Assembly (NCBI GenBank): GCA_021776295.1
Contig: JAJFGE010000069.1
Location: 30,992 to 94,991 of the forward strand
Source: Hyphococcus sp.
GTDB taxonomy: Bacteria > Pseudomonadota > Alphaproteobacteria > Caulobacterales > Parvularculaceae
Reading direction: 5' to 3'
Length of the DNA stretch: 64,000 bases
Below, piece after piece: positions 1-8,204 of the stretch. Position 1 is the stretch's first letter; each line of letters starts with the position of its first letter. The notes under the pieces are model-generated. The model did no database searches, had not been told where the DNA came from, and saw only the letters and a list, made by a program, of their open reading frames with translations. A program made the position numbers and the translations under genes.

Positions 1-324
1 TTTGCCGAACGTATCTCAAGGTCAGTGCGCGGGATTGATTTGGCTTGTCGCTATGGCGGCGAGGAATTTTTGATCGCCATGCCCGATACCGACATTGCGT
101 TTGCTTCTGTGGTCGCTGAACGTCTGCGTCAGGAAATAGCTGCGGCGAAATTTCTTGTTGGCGCGGGCGGCGAGGAAATCAAGGCGACGGTGAGCATCGG
201 CATCGGCTCGACCGAAGGCGGGCCGGATGAGGACAACGCGCAAAAGCTGATTAAACGCGCCGACGAAGCGCTCTATGAAGCCAAGACATGCGGGCGCAAC
301 CGGGTGATCAAAAGCGCGGCGTAA
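1..324 (+). CDS. pleD: Diguanylate cyclase (PleD-type), C-terminal part
   Basis: End of a GGDEF-domain enzyme that makes cyclic di-GMP from two GTP; the gene starts upstream of the window. The frame is open from base 1, so the GTG at 25 in the ORF track is only an internal codon. In the fragment I see the active-site motif GGEEF (fragment residues 19-23). Five residues before it is an RxxD inhibitory site (RGID), so the enzyme should be catalytic and feedback-inhibited by its product. The closing ADEALYEAK...GRNRV motif is also typical. The wording of the domain and the neighbouring rpmG fit PleD, the Caulobacter polar-development regulator with receiver domains at the N-terminus, but those domains lie outside the window. 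PleD identity is therefore inferred; GGDEF identity is firm. Confidence 0.85.
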   Translation, partial: FAERISRSVRGIDLACRYGGEEFLIAMPDTDIAFASVVAERLRQEIAAAKFLVGAGGEEIKATVSIGIGSTEGGPDEDNAQKLIKRADEALYEAKTCGRNRVIKSAA

Positions 325-340
325 CGACAAGCGCATACAA

Positions 341-367
341 CAAAAAAGCCGCCCCACGGGGCGGCTT
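341..367 (-). terminator. Rho-independent terminator for rpmG, shared with pleD
   Basis: Perfect 10-bp stem AAGCCGCCCC / GGGGCGGCTT with a 2-base loop between two convergent genes. Read on the minus strand it is followed by a run of six T, so it is a strong terminator for rpmG. On the plus strand the hairpin could also stop pleD, but its T tract is poor. Confidence 0.85.
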
Positions 368-396
368 GGTCATTTCTGGCAAACAGCAAATACGCG

Positions 397-564
397 CTAT
401 TTGATTTTGCCCTCTTTGAATTCGACATGTTTGCGCGCTACCGGGTCGTATTTCCGCAAGACAAGCTTATCGGTCATGGTCCGGGTGTTTTTCTTGGTGA
501 CATAGAAAAATCCCGTTCCAGCAGTGGAATTAAGCCGGATTTTGACGGTTGTCGGCTTGGCCAT
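397..564 (-). CDS. rpmG: 50S ribosomal protein L33
   Basis: A 55-residue ORF missed by the track because it is short. It reads [20 protein letters not shown] and ends VEFKEGKIK, the typical proteobacterial L33 of the large ribosomal subunit. It has no CxxC pairs, so it is the zinc-free form. The start is supported by a GGAGAT ribosome-binding site 6-7 bases before ATG. The gene is convergent with pleD and ends at a strong terminator. The pleD-rpmG neighbourhood is familiar in alphaproteobacteria. Confidence 0.95.
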   Translation of the reverse strand: MAKPTTVKIRLNSTAGTGFFYVTKKNTRTMTDKLVLRKYDPVARKHVEFKEGKIK

Positions 565-930
565 TGGTATCTCCATAAAGCCGCAAACCTCATGCGGCGA
601 GCCGGGAAACTACTAATCAAACCCGTTATGTCAAGGCGGCAGCGGGGATTTTCATGAGCTCCGTGAAAAAGCCGCCGCTGGCGTTTGGGGCGGGTTTTAG
701 CCAACGGTCCCGCAGCTGATTCGCCGAGATTTGATCCGAGCTGCGAGGCATGGAGCAATCGCGCCATAAAATCCTGGCAAAAGCGCTGATTCGGCCAGAA
801 ATCAGGCTCATCACGCTGATGTGAGTGGCGCACGGGCTGTTGGGAGTATTGTTTGGCACAGATATGCTGCGGCAAATTTGCGGACGCTGAGGGCTGCGTT
901 GCGCGGCGCTGGAAAAGAAGAGGCGGAACA
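565..930. other. Intergenic region without a recognised gene
   Basis: About 366 bases between the divergent rpmG and the DoxX-like gene. ORFs here (626..931 minus, 474..1004 minus and the 5' extension of 853..1392) have arginine/serine-rich, low-complexity translations with no family resemblance, and they look like chance frames. It must hold the rpmG promoter and the promoter of the downstream membrane-protein gene. I see no tRNA, riboswitch or repeat. Confidence 0.5.
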
Positions 931-1392
931 ATGACGATCTTAAAATGGATTTTGGCTTTAGCGATAGGTGGGTTTTTGATCATGATGGGGGTCATGAAGT
1001 TCACCGGCGAGGCGCATATCTTTCCCTATATTGAATATAAAGCCGCCGCAGCCGGGCTGCCAATGGCCGGCCTGGCCTATCCGCTTGGCAATTATCTGAC
1101 CGGCGCTTTGGAGCTTGTCGCCGGGGTTACGGTGATCTTGCCGATGACCCGCAAGATAGGCTCGCTCCTGGCGGTGCTGCCGGTGTTCGGCGCGGTGATC
1201 TTTCACCTGTCGCCGGCGCTCGGCATTGTCACGGCGGAAGGCTACGCCGATCCGAAGCCGGTCGAAGCACTGGCGGCGGGCGGGCCATTCACCGCCGCTG
1301 GTTTCACCGGCGAGACCAATATGCTGTTCATGATGGCGGCGGGCGGATTGTTGCTGGCGGTTATCAATTTGATGGTCCAGCGCAAATCTTAA
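931..1392 (+). CDS. Small integral membrane protein, DoxX-like
   Basis: 153-residue hydrophobic protein with about four membrane helices (roughly residues 3-20, 48-68, 75-95 and 128-148). The first helix is followed by a G.MKFTG motif, and a polar loop lies between helices 3 and 4. The layout resembles DoxX-like/DUF families of four-helix inner-membrane proteins, whose biochemical role is mostly unknown. The track ORF starts at 853, but I prefer ATG 931: the translation becomes membrane-like only there and AAGAAGAGGCGG precedes it. It is monocistronic and convergent with purB. Family assignment is from topology and motif only. Confidence 0.65.
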   Translation: MTILKWILALAIGGFLIMMGVMKFTGEAHIFPYIEYKAAAAGLPMAGLAYPLGNYLTGALELVAGVTVILPMTRKIGSLLAVLPVFGAVIFHLSPALGIVTAEGYADPKPVEALAAGGPFTAAGFTGETNMLFMMAAGGLLLAVINLMVQRKS

Positions 1393-1402
1393 AAGCCGGA
1401 CT

Positions 1403-1473
1403 GGAGCGTGATCAGCAAAAGTGGGCCCTTCGACAAGCTCAGGATGAGGCCGGTTTTCCGGTTCGATCACGCG
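1403..1473. repeat. Palindromic repeat interrupted by a second repeat
   Basis: Outer arms GCGTGATC (1406-1413) and GATCACGC (1465-1472) are perfect inverted repeats. Inside are AAAAGTGGG on the left and CCGGTTTTCCGG on the right, which are halves of a palindrome widespread in alphaproteobacteria (AAAAGTGGGAACCGGTTTT type). A related, uninterrupted copy is at 53323-53368. Here the middle is replaced by the 24-base element at 1426-1449. It lies between the convergent DoxX-like gene and purB. Confidence 0.75.
1426..1449. repeat. Short dispersed repeat of the 'PHPELVEG' type
   Basis: The core CCCTTCGACAAGCTCAGGA is a very common intergenic repeat in several proteobacterial genomes. Its reverse strand, when translated, gives the tell-tale peptide PHPELVEG, seen here in the shadow ORF 958..1470. 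It is the only copy in the window and sits in the middle of the palindrome at 1403-1473. Confidence 0.75.
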
Positions 1474-1485
1474 ACCACTAAGAAT

Positions 1486-1526
1486 CTAGAGCAGGATCTG
1501 ATTTGCCTAATTGTGATCCTGCTCTA
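1486..1526. repeat. Palindromic repeat, TAGAGCA family, copy 1
   Basis: Perfect 12-bp inverted repeat TAGAGCAGGATC / GATCCTGCTCTA with a 16-base loop. The right arm contains the purB stop codon (TAG on the minus strand). A second member with the same outer bases and a similar loop is at 58742-58784. It can form a hairpin at the end of both convergent transcripts and may work as a terminator. Confidence 0.75.
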
Positions 1527-2825
1527 ACCAAATACGCGCTTAAAAATCACATCCACATGGCGGGTGTGATGGTCAAGATCGAAAAGCTTATCGAGCTGTG
1601 ACGGTTCAATATGCGCCGCCACATCTTTGTCGGCTTTGAGGTTATCGATAAACCGTCCTTCACCGCGCCATGCCGGCATCGCGGCTCGTTGCACCCATGA
1701 ATAAGAATCCTCGCGTGAGACGCCCGCCTGAGTGAGCGCCAGCAGTATGCGCTGCGAGAAAATCAGACCACCGAGCTTGTCGAGGTTTTCTTGCATGCGC
1801 TCAGGATAGACGACAAGGTTTTCAATAACCCCGGCCAGCCGGTGCAGGGCGAAGTCGAGATGGATAGTGGCGTCCGGCGCGATGCCGCGCTCAACGGAGG
1901 AATGCGAGATATCGCGCTCATGCCAGAGGGCGACATTTTCCATCGCCGGGATGACGCACATCCGCACCAGCCGGGCGAGGCCGGTGAGGTTTTCAGTGAG
2001 GATCGGGTTGCGCTTATGCGGCATCGCCGATGAGCCCTTTTGGCCCTTGGAGAAATATTCTTCGGCCTCCAGAACTTCGCTGCGCTGGAGATGCCGGATC
2101 TCAACGGCGAGGCGTTCAATCGAGGAGGCGATAATGCCGAGCGCGGCGAAGAATGCGGCATGGCGGTCGCGCGGGATGATTTGTGTTGAGACCGGCTCAA
2201 CCGCCAGCCCCATTTTTTCCGCGACGTAAGCTTCAACGGAAGGGTCAACATTGGCGAATGTGCCGACCGCGCCGGAGATGGCGCAGACTGCGATTTCCGC
2301 ACGTGCAGCTTCGAGGCGGCGTTTGCCGCGTTCAAATTCGGCGTAAAATGTCGCCAGCTTCAGACCGAAGGTCGTCGGCTCGGCATGGATGGCGTGGCTG
2401 CGGCCGACGCAGATGGTGTTTTTATGCTCCATGGCGCGGGCCTTTAAACTGACGAGCACCCGGTCCATGCCCACCAGCAAAAGCTCGCTCGCCCGCGCCA
2501 GTTGCACCGACAGACACGTGTCGAGGATGTCCGACGAGGTCATGCCCTGATGGACATAGCGCGCCTCGGGGCCGACAATTTCCGACAGGTGGGTCAAAAA
2601 GGCGATGACGTCATGTTTGACCTCACGCTCAATCTCATCAATCCGGTCGCTGTCAAAGGCGGCGACGGCGCCCTTTTCCCAGACGGTTTTAGCGGCTTGA
2701 TGGGGAATGACCCCAAGCTCGGCCATGCGCATGGCGGCATGGGCCTCAATTTCAAACCAGATCCGGTATTTGGTTTGCGCCGACCAAATGTCGGCCATCT
2801 CCGGGCGCGCATAGCGTGGGATCAT
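1524..2825 (-). CDS. purB: Adenylosuccinate lyase
   Basis: 433-residue enzyme of purine synthesis. It splits SAICAR to AICAR plus fumarate and adenylosuccinate to AMP plus fumarate, in the cytosol. The N-terminus (MIPRYARPEMADIWS) and the fumarase/aspartase superfamily signature GSSAMPHKRNP (about residue 265-275) are diagnostic, and TSSDILDT holds the substrate-binding serines. The length is normal for the short bacterial form. A ribosome-binding site (AGGAGAAAGACATG) supports the start. Its stop codon lies in a palindromic repeat. The two genes upstream on the same strand are envelope proteins without an obvious functional link. Confidence 0.97.
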   Translation of the reverse strand: MIPRYARPEMADIWSAQTKYRIWFEIEAHAAMRMAELGVIPHQAAKTVWEKGAVAAFDSDRIDEIEREVKHDVIAFLTHLSEIVGPEARYVHQGMTSSDILDTCLSVQLARASELLLVGMDRVLVSLKARAMEHKNTICVGRSHAIHAEPTTFGLKLATFYAEFERGKRRLEAARAEIAVCAISGAVGTFANVDPSVEAYVAEKMGLAVEPVSTQIIPRDRHAAFFAALGIIASSIERLAVEIRHLQRSEVLEAEEYFSKGQKGSSAMPHKRNPILTENLTGLARLVRMCVIPAMENVALWHERDISHSSVERGIAPDATIHLDFALHRLAGVIENLVVYPERMQENLDKLGGLIFSQRILLALTQAGVSREDSYSWVQRAAMPAWRGEGRFIDNLKADKDVAAHIEPSQLDKLFDLDHHTRHVDVIFKRVFG

Positions 2826-2880
2826 GTCTTTCTCCTGATGCGCAGGCCCTAAGGTTCAGGCTCAACAATGTCAAAGGACG

Positions 2881-3063
2881 TTAGCCGGTTTTCTGAGGCG
2901 GGTCGGGCGGCGCGCCGTCGCTTTCCAGCGTGCCCATGGTGGTTTCATCATCGCGAACGACAACCGGCGCGCTGTGGGCGCCCCATATCCACCAGCCGAC
3001 GCCGAGGCCGGTCATGAAGGCCAGGACCAGAAGAAACCACATATGAAAGGCGAGCCAGAGCAT
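2881..3063 (-). CDS. Small single-pass membrane protein, unknown function
   Basis: 60 residues: one strongly hydrophobic, tryptophan-rich segment (about 3-28, containing GLGVGWWIWG) and then a short acidic/proline-rich tail. It starts 13 bases after the OmpA-family gene on the same strand, so the two are probably co-transcribed. I recognise no family. It may be an accessory of the upstream envelope protein, but that is inference from position only. Confidence 0.6.
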   Translation of the reverse strand: MLWLAFHMWFLLVLAFMTGLGVGWWIWGAHSAPVVVRDDETTMGTLESDGAPPDPPQKTG

Positions 3064-3076
3064 TGGTGTAACCGCG

Positions 3077-4207
3077 CTAATCCTGATTGCCGGGTGTGAA
3101 CTGAAATTCTATACGGCGATTCCTCGCCCGGCCCTCAGCCGTTGTGTTGCTGACCAGCGGCTCGCTTTCGCCGGCGCCACCTGTGGTAATGTGCGCGGCG
3201 TCAACGCCCGCGTCGCGCAGATAGTCGCCAACCGCGCCGGCTCTGGCAAGGCTGAGCCGGTGGTTTGCCGCCGCGCTGCCAGCGGCGTCAGTGTGGCCGG
3301 TAATGGCGATCTTAAGGCCCGGGCAGGCGCCTAGCGCCGTCGCCAGCGCGTCCAATAGCACCTGGCTGGGGCCGTTGAGGCTGGCGCGGTCTCTGGCGAA
3401 GGATATCTGCGCGTTGCCGAGGATAGACCGAGACTGTTCGGCGCAACGGTCGGGCTCTGCAACTTCGGTGGGCGCGGCGTCGGCGGCTTGTTCAGCTGTG
3501 ATTTCTGGTGGTGCAAGGGTCAGCTTCGCGGCGCCGGAAAACCCGTCATCGATCAGGCCCATCAGCTGGCTGACCGCTGCTGCGCGGGCGCTGTTTGCGA
3601 CAACACCGCTGACTTCAAACGCCGGACCGTCCGCTTCGACCGCGCCATTATCAAGCCGCGCCAGCGCTTGCAGGCTAATTGACGCCGCCGCCAGCCAGCC
3701 CTCTTCCGGCGGTGCGCCGCTTGCGATCTCAAGCACGCCGGAAATATCAGCGTCGGGAAAGCGCATGGCGGCAAGAAGAAAGACCGCATCGCGCGCGCTT
3801 TGGCTTGGCGCATAGCCGGAAAGCACAAGCTGACGGCCTTGCAATTCGGCAATCCAGACAAACGGGTCGGCCAGCGGCGGGCCGGAAAACACCGTCATGT
3901 TCGAGGCGTCGAGGATGGTTATGCCGCCAAGCGCAAGCCCGCCCGGCCATTGCGCGCGCGCGACAGCGGTTTTGAGTTTGTCCAATCCCTCGCGCGACGG
4001 CGCCTTGCCAAACAAAACCGCCTTCTGTCCGTCAATCTCGACCCCGGCCCAATCGCCGTCCGCCGCATCGATGGCGCTGAGCGCTTTGTCAAGCAAATGC
4101 CGTTCAGCCGATTGCGCCGAACCCGGCAATAAATCCATATGTATGCTGACTAGGCCAATCACCCCAATGACAACGCAGCCGGCAAGAAATTTTAACAGCG
4201 CTTTCAT
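3077..4207 (-). CDS. OmpA-family protein with BON-like repeats
   Basis: 376 residues. An N-terminal membrane or signal segment (about 1-25) is followed by two or three repeated segments of about 65 residues that look like BON-type domains (VLFGKAPSREGLDKL, LVLSGYAPSQSARDAV, FEVSGVVANSARAAAV). A spacer containing CAEQ and a C-terminal OmpA-like peptidoglycan-binding domain (about 265-370; TGHTDAAGS, NRRIEF) complete it. Such proteins tie the envelope to peptidoglycan. Its partner is the 60-residue membrane protein downstream. The OmpA domain is clear; the BON assignment is from pattern only. Confidence 0.8.
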   Translation of the reverse strand: MKALLKFLAGCVVIGVIGLVSIHMDLLPGSAQSAERHLLDKALSAIDAADGDWAGVEIDGQKAVLFGKAPSREGLDKLKTAVARAQWPGGLALGGITILDASNMTVFSGPPLADPFVWIAELQGRQLVLSGYAPSQSARDAVFLLAAMRFPDADISGVLEIASGAPPEEGWLAAASISLQALARLDNGAVEADGPAFEVSGVVANSARAAAVSQLMGLIDDGFSGAAKLTLAPPEITAEQAADAAPTEVAEPDRCAEQSRSILGNAQISFARDRASLNGPSQVLLDALATALGACPGLKIAITGHTDAAGSAAANHRLSLARAGAVGDYLRDAGVDAAHITTGGAGESEPLVSNTTAEGRARNRRIEFQFTPGNQD

Positions 4208-4226
4208 AATTCAACAGTGATGCGCG

Positions 4227-5261
4227 CTACCATTCGAGAATGACTTTTCCCGATTGACCGGAGCGCATGACATCGAACCCCTTTTGATAGTCGTCGATTT
4301 TAAAGCGGTGGGTAAGGATTGGCGACAGGTCGAGCCCGGCTTGCAACATCGCCCCCATCTTGTACCAGGTTTCAAACATACGCCGGCCATAGATGCCTTT
4401 GATTTCCAGCCCCTTAAAGATGACTTTGTCCCAGTCGATCCCGGCGCCGTTGGGCATGAGGCCGAGCATGGCGATCTTGCCGCCATGGTTCATCGTCTCC
4501 AGCATCGCCTGAAACGCTGATGGCGCGCCGGACATTTCAAGGCCAATGTCAAAGCCTTCGGTCATTTTTAATTCGCTCATCGTGTCCTGGAGCGATCCGT
4601 TTTGCACATTAACGGTGCGGGTCGCGCCCATTTTGGCGGCGAGATCGAGCCGGTAGTCGTTAACGTCGGTCACCACCACATGGCGCGCGCCGGCAAACTG
4701 CGCGATGGCGCAGGCCATGATGCCGATCGGCCCGGCGCCGGTAATCAGAACATCCTCGCCGACCAGGTCAAAGGCGAGGGCGGTATGGGTGGCGTTGCCG
4801 TAAGGATCGAAGATCGCGCCCATATCGTCGCAGACATCGTCGGGGAGCTTATAAACATTGAACGCCGGGACTGCGACATATTCCGCAAACGAGCCCGGCC
4901 GGTTAACGCCGACGCCGACAGTGTTGCGGCACAGATGGCGTTTGCCGGCGCGGCAATTGCGGCAATAACCGCAAGTAACGTGGCCTTCGGCTGAAACCCG
5001 GTCGCCGATCTTGAAGGTGGCGTGTTCGGGATGGACCTCCGAGCCGATTTCGAGCACCTCGCCGGCGAATTCATGGCCAACCGTCATCGGCACCGGAATG
5101 GTCGCGCGCGCCCACGCGTCCCAATTATAAATATGGATATCGGTACCGCAGATCGCCGTGCGCTTGACCTTAATCAAAACATCATTGAGCCCGATCTTGG
5201 GGCGCGCAGTATCGGCAAGCCAAATGCCTTCCTCGCGCTTTGCCTTGATCAGAGCTTTCAC
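4227..5261 (-). CDS. tdh: L-threonine 3-dehydrogenase
   Basis: 344-residue zinc-containing NAD-dependent alcohol-dehydrogenase family enzyme that oxidises L-threonine to 2-amino-3-ketobutyrate. The N-terminus ([15 protein letters not shown]), [11 protein letters not shown] with the catalytic cysteine, GHEFAGEV, the four-cysteine structural zinc lobe ([15 protein letters not shown]) and the Rossmann motif GAGPIG are all present. Full length. The product is used by Kbl, encoded about 1.5 kb away on the same strand (6804-8006), so the pair converts threonine to glycine and acetyl-CoA. A divergent LysR gene starts about 108 bases upstream and is the likely regulator. Confidence 0.96.
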   Translation of the reverse strand: MKALIKAKREEGIWLADTARPKIGLNDVLIKVKRTAICGTDIHIYNWDAWARATIPVPMTVGHEFAGEVLEIGSEVHPEHATFKIGDRVSAEGHVTCGYCRNCRAGKRHLCRNTVGVGVNRPGSFAEYVAVPAFNVYKLPDDVCDDMGAIFDPYGNATHTALAFDLVGEDVLITGAGPIGIMACAIAQFAGARHVVVTDVNDYRLDLAAKMGATRTVNVQNGSLQDTMSELKMTEGFDIGLEMSGAPSAFQAMLETMNHGGKIAMLGLMPNGAGIDWDKVIFKGLEIKGIYGRRMFETWYKMGAMLQAGLDLSPILTHRFKIDDYQKGFDVMRSGQSGKVILEW

Positions 5262-5328
5262 GGGCTCGTCTCCATCGATTGAGCTGCTTTAGGCTTATTA
5301 GGTGAGCGATGCATGGTCTATAGAAATT

Positions 5329-5342
5329 CTCAGGAAAATGAG
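5329..5342. promoter_or_regulatory. Possible LysR-type operator between tdh and the LysR gene
   Basis: Dyad CTCA-N6-TGAG in the 107-base divergent intergenic region. LysR regulators usually bind a short dyad between themselves and a divergent target. Only one candidate is visible and its arms are short, so it is tentative. Confidence 0.25.
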
Positions 5343-5368
5343 TGCGCTAACTATGGTATAGGGCGAAT

Positions 5369-6277
5369 ATGCCGCTGTTCCTGCCACCACTGAATGCCGT
5401 GCGCGCCTATGAGGCCGCCGCCCGCCACCTCAATTTTTCCCGCGCCGCCGAGGAGTTGGGTGTCACGCAGGGTGCGATCAGCAAGCAGGTCATTTTGCTT
5501 GAGGATTATATTGGGGCGAAGCTTTTTGAACGCTTGCCTGGCGGACTGGCGCTGACGGCAGAGGGAAACGCCCTACGCAATACCATCGCGCCTGCGTTTG
5601 AGCTTCTGGGTGAGGCGTTCGACCGCTTTCATCGCCGGCCGCCGCGGTCAAATGTTTGCCGTATCTCGACGCTGGCGTCATTTGCATCGCAATTTCTCGT
5701 TCCGCATTTGAGCTATTTTGAGGACCAGCATCCAGATATTAAGCTGGAGATATTAACGTCCGACCGGCTTGTTGATCTCGCCAGGGAAGAAGTTGATTTG
5801 AGCGTGCGTTACGGGCCCGGCGGCAAGGGCGACCTGATCGAGGCGCCGCTGGTAACAGGCATGTTGGCGGCAGTGTCGTCGCCGCAACTTTTGCAGCGCG
5901 CAGCGGACGCAAACGATCTGGCGGCGTTCCTGTCTTCTGTTCGGCGCATTCAGGTTTTTTCAAATAATGAATGGCGCAAGTGGATGGAAGTAACGGGTGT
6001 TGATCTCTCCGAAGCGCGGCGCCCGTTTATTATCGAAGACTTTATTGTCGCCATAGAAGCGGTGCTTGCCGGTCAAGGCGTTGCACTGCTGCCGGAAATT
6101 CTTGTTCGCAAACATCTTGCCAACGGCGACATGAAGCTGTTTTGTACGACACTGATCGAGTGGAACCAGACTTACTATACCGCGCATGTTCCAGGCGCTG
6201 AACGCCGGCCGGTTGTTCGCGATGTACTCGCCTGGCTGCGCAATGAAGTTTCTGCAAGCGCCAAAACGAACGAATAG
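5369..6277 (+). CDS. LysR-family transcriptional regulator (GcvA-like)
   Basis: 302 residues. The N-terminal winged helix-turn-helix (about 7-65: LNAVRAYEAAARHLNFSRAA, VTQGAISKQV) is followed by a periplasmic-binding-protein-like effector domain (about 92-295). The opening PLFLPPLNAVRAYEAAARH resembles GcvA-type activators of glycine and amino-acid genes. It is divergent from tdh and flanked by kbl, so control of threonine-to-glycine conversion is a reasonable inference, not shown by sequence. The start ATG lacks a strong ribosome-binding site. Confidence 0.88.
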   Translation: MPLFLPPLNAVRAYEAAARHLNFSRAAEELGVTQGAISKQVILLEDYIGAKLFERLPGGLALTAEGNALRNTIAPAFELLGEAFDRFHRRPPRSNVCRISTLASFASQFLVPHLSYFEDQHPDIKLEILTSDRLVDLAREEVDLSVRYGPGGKGDLIEAPLVTGMLAAVSSPQLLQRAADANDLAAFLSSVRRIQVFSNNEWRKWMEVTGVDLSEARRPFIIEDFIVAIEAVLAGQGVALLPEILVRKHLANGDMKLFCTTLIEWNQTYYTAHVPGAERRPVVRDVLAWLRNEVSASAKTNE

Positions 6278-6366
6278 TTTCCGGTTGATGAGCCGCGAAT
6301 ATTTCTCATGAGGCCGTCGCCAAATTCTCGATTCCGTAAAACAGCGTAGCGCGCCATCTTCTCCTT

Positions 6367-6388
6367 GCGCATCGGCAAAAAGATGCGC
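6367..6388. other. Hairpin in the leader of the urcA-like gene
   Basis: Inverted repeat GCGCATC / GATGCGC with an 8-base loop, 23 bases before the start codon and just before the AAAGGAG ribosome-binding site. It has no T tract. It could be a weak end for the LysR transcript or a leader structure for the following gene. Confidence 0.3.
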
Positions 6389-6410
6389 TCCGGAAAAGGA
6401 GAACGGACCC

Positions 6411-6728
6411 ATGACAACAACAGTGAAATTAATGATGATGCTTGCCGGCGCGGCAACCTTGAGTTCTTTGCCCATAGAGCCCGCTAATGCGGAAAATAAT
6501 GAAGTTCGATATGAAGCGAGCGAACTGTCTACGATCAGTGGAGCTGAACACATTTATAGCGAAATTCATGCAACGGCGGTTGAAGTTTGCGGTGAAGAAT
6601 ATGGCGGCCATCGCCTGGTCAAATACCGCGCCGAACGCGAGCGTTGCATCGTCGAAGTTGTTGACGATCTTGTGAGCGAGGTGAACCATCCGCAACTCAG
6701 CACAGTTCACGCGCAAGCAACGAGCTAA
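6411..6728 (+). CDS. UrcA-family periplasmic protein
   Basis: 105 residues with a cleavable signal peptide (about 1-27, ending PANA-EN). The mature part carries the UrcA-type pattern: VRYEASELSTISGAEHIYSEIHATAVEVC, then a second cysteine in RERCIVEVVDDLV, then a V..P.L ending. The two cysteines probably form a disulfide. UrcA proteins are small exported proteins of alpha- and gammaproteobacteria with no defined function. An excellent AAAGGAGAA ribosome-binding site supports the start. It stands alone between lysR and kbl. Confidence 0.8.
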   Translation: MTTTVKLMMMLAGAATLSSLPIEPANAENNEVRYEASELSTISGAEHIYSEIHATAVEVCGEEYGGHRLVKYRAERERCIVEVVDDLVSEVNHPQLSTVHAQATS

Positions 6729-6745
6729 ACGATTGCGACCTTTCG

Positions 6746-6776
6746 GGCGCGTCTTCGTCAGCGATGAAGGCGCGCC
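6746..6776. terminator. Hairpin between convergent urcA-like gene and kbl
   Basis: Near-perfect inverted repeat GGCGCGTCTTC / GAAGGCGCGCC (one mismatch) with a 9-base loop, in the 75-base gap between two convergent genes. There is no clear T tract on either side, so its role as terminator is inferred from position. Confidence 0.45.
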
Positions 6777-6803
6777 GGGATGGTAAAACATCACTAAGAA
6801 GAT

Positions 6804-8006
6804 TCAGATGATTGCAAGTAGCCGCCCGACTTTGATGAAAGCCGCCACCGCGCGATCGACCTGTTCGTCGCTATGAGCCGCGCACATTTGCGTGCGGATA
6901 CGCGCCAGGCCCTTCGGCACCACCGGGAACGAGAAGGCGGTGACATAAACCCCTTCATCCATCAGCGCCGCCGCCATTTCGCCAGCCAGTTTCGCATCGC
7001 CGATCATCACCGGGATGATCGGGTGCTCGCCGGGCAGGAGGTCAAACCCGGCCTCTGTCATTTGCGCGCGAAAGCGCTGCGCATTGCGAAACAATTGCTT
7101 GCGTAAATCGCCGCCATCGCGGACGAGTTCAAACGTCTTCATCGCCGCGCCAAGCAGCGCCGGCGTCAGCGCATTGGAGAACAGGTATGGCCGTGCGCGG
7201 TTGCGCAACAGATGCACCACATTCTTCGATGCGCAGATATAACCGCCCATGCCGCCGCCCAGCGCCTTGCCGAGCGTACCGGTGAGAATGTCGATGCGGT
7301 CAGCAACGCCGCAATGTTCCGGCGCGCCCTTGCCATTGGCCCCCATAAATCCCGTGGCATGACAATCATCGACCATCACCAGCGCGTCATACTTGTCCGC
7401 AAGCTGACAAATCTGATCGAGCTTGGCGATATAGCCGTCCATCGAGAAGACACCGTCGGTGACGATCAGCTTGGTGCGCGCGCCGTCGGCATCGGCCTGT
7501 TTCAACTGCTCTTCGAGCGCGCTCATATCCGAATTGGCGAAGCGATAGCGCTTGGCCTTGCACAGGCGGACCCCGTCAATGATTGAGGCGTGGTTCAGCG
7601 CATCGGAGATGATTGCGTCTTCCGCGCCTAGCAGCGGTTCAAAGACGCCGCCATTGGCGTCAAAACAGGCGGCGAAAAGGATTGAATCCTCATAACCGAG
7701 AAAATCGGCAATCTCCTTTTCGACCCGGCGGTGGAGATCGCTGGTGCCGCAGATAAACCGCACCGACGCCATGCCGAAACCATAGGCGTCCATCGTCTCC
7801 TTCGCCGCCGCGATCAGCGCCGGATTATCGGCAAGGCCAAGATAATTATTGGCGCAAAAATTTAACACCCGGACGGTCTTGCCATTATGGATGACGTCAA
7901 TCTCCGGGCCCTGGGGCGAGGTGATCTGCCGCTCGTTTTTTTCAAGGCCTTGCTCGCGAATATCGGCCAGTGTTGCGTCTATCCGGGCGTAGAATGCATC
8001 GCGCAT
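6804..8006 (-). CDS. kbl: 2-amino-3-ketobutyrate coenzyme A ligase (glycine C-acetyltransferase)
   Basis: PLP enzyme that cleaves 2-amino-3-ketobutyrate with CoA to glycine and acetyl-CoA, completing the pathway begun by Tdh. It has the alpha-oxoamine synthase pattern: NFCANNYLGL near the N-terminus, DDCHATGFMG, and the PLP-lysine motif GTLGKALGG. The track ORF is 438 residues. I start at 8006 (MRDAFYARIDATL), which gives 400 residues, aligns with the E. coli-type start and has ACGGAG just upstream. The ATG at 8021 is a weaker alternative. It is on the same strand as tdh but not adjacent: lysR and urcA sit between them. Confidence 0.95.
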   Translation of the reverse strand: MRDAFYARIDATLADIREQGLEKNERQITSPQGPEIDVIHNGKTVRVLNFCANNYLGLADNPALIAAAKETMDAYGFGMASVRFICGTSDLHRRVEKEIADFLGYEDSILFAACFDANGGVFEPLLGAEDAIISDALNHASIIDGVRLCKAKRYRFANSDMSALEEQLKQADADGARTKLIVTDGVFSMDGYIAKLDQICQLADKYDALVMVDDCHATGFMGANGKGAPEHCGVADRIDILTGTLGKALGGGMGGYICASKNVVHLLRNRARPYLFSNALTPALLGAAMKTFELVRDGGDLRKQLFRNAQRFRAQMTEAGFDLLPGEHPIIPVMIGDAKLAGEMAAALMDEGVYVTAFSFPVVPKGLARIRTQMCAAHSDEQVDRAVAAFIKVGRLLAII

Positions 8007-8204
8007 GAGCGTCTCCGTCATTAAGCCATTTGTGGACGGTTGTCGGGACGGTTTGACAGCGCCGGGCGCCAACGTCAATTGGCGCCTGGCGGCAAGGTTT
8101 TCAAATAGATATGCCGTCAAGCTTGCCTTGTTTACAGTCGCCCGGCAGTGTTCACAGCGAATAGTAACAAGTGATTGTTTCGGGCAAACAAAAGGCGAGC
8201 CATC

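Noticed and set aside
474-1004. Minus-strand ORFs upstream of the DoxX-like gene
   Set aside because: Composition is chance-like and they overlap both rpmG and the DoxX-like gene with no ribosome-binding site.
1403-1526. CRISPR-like repeats between the DoxX-like gene and purB
   Set aside because: The palindromes are two unrelated single elements; no regular repeat-spacer pattern and no cas genes.
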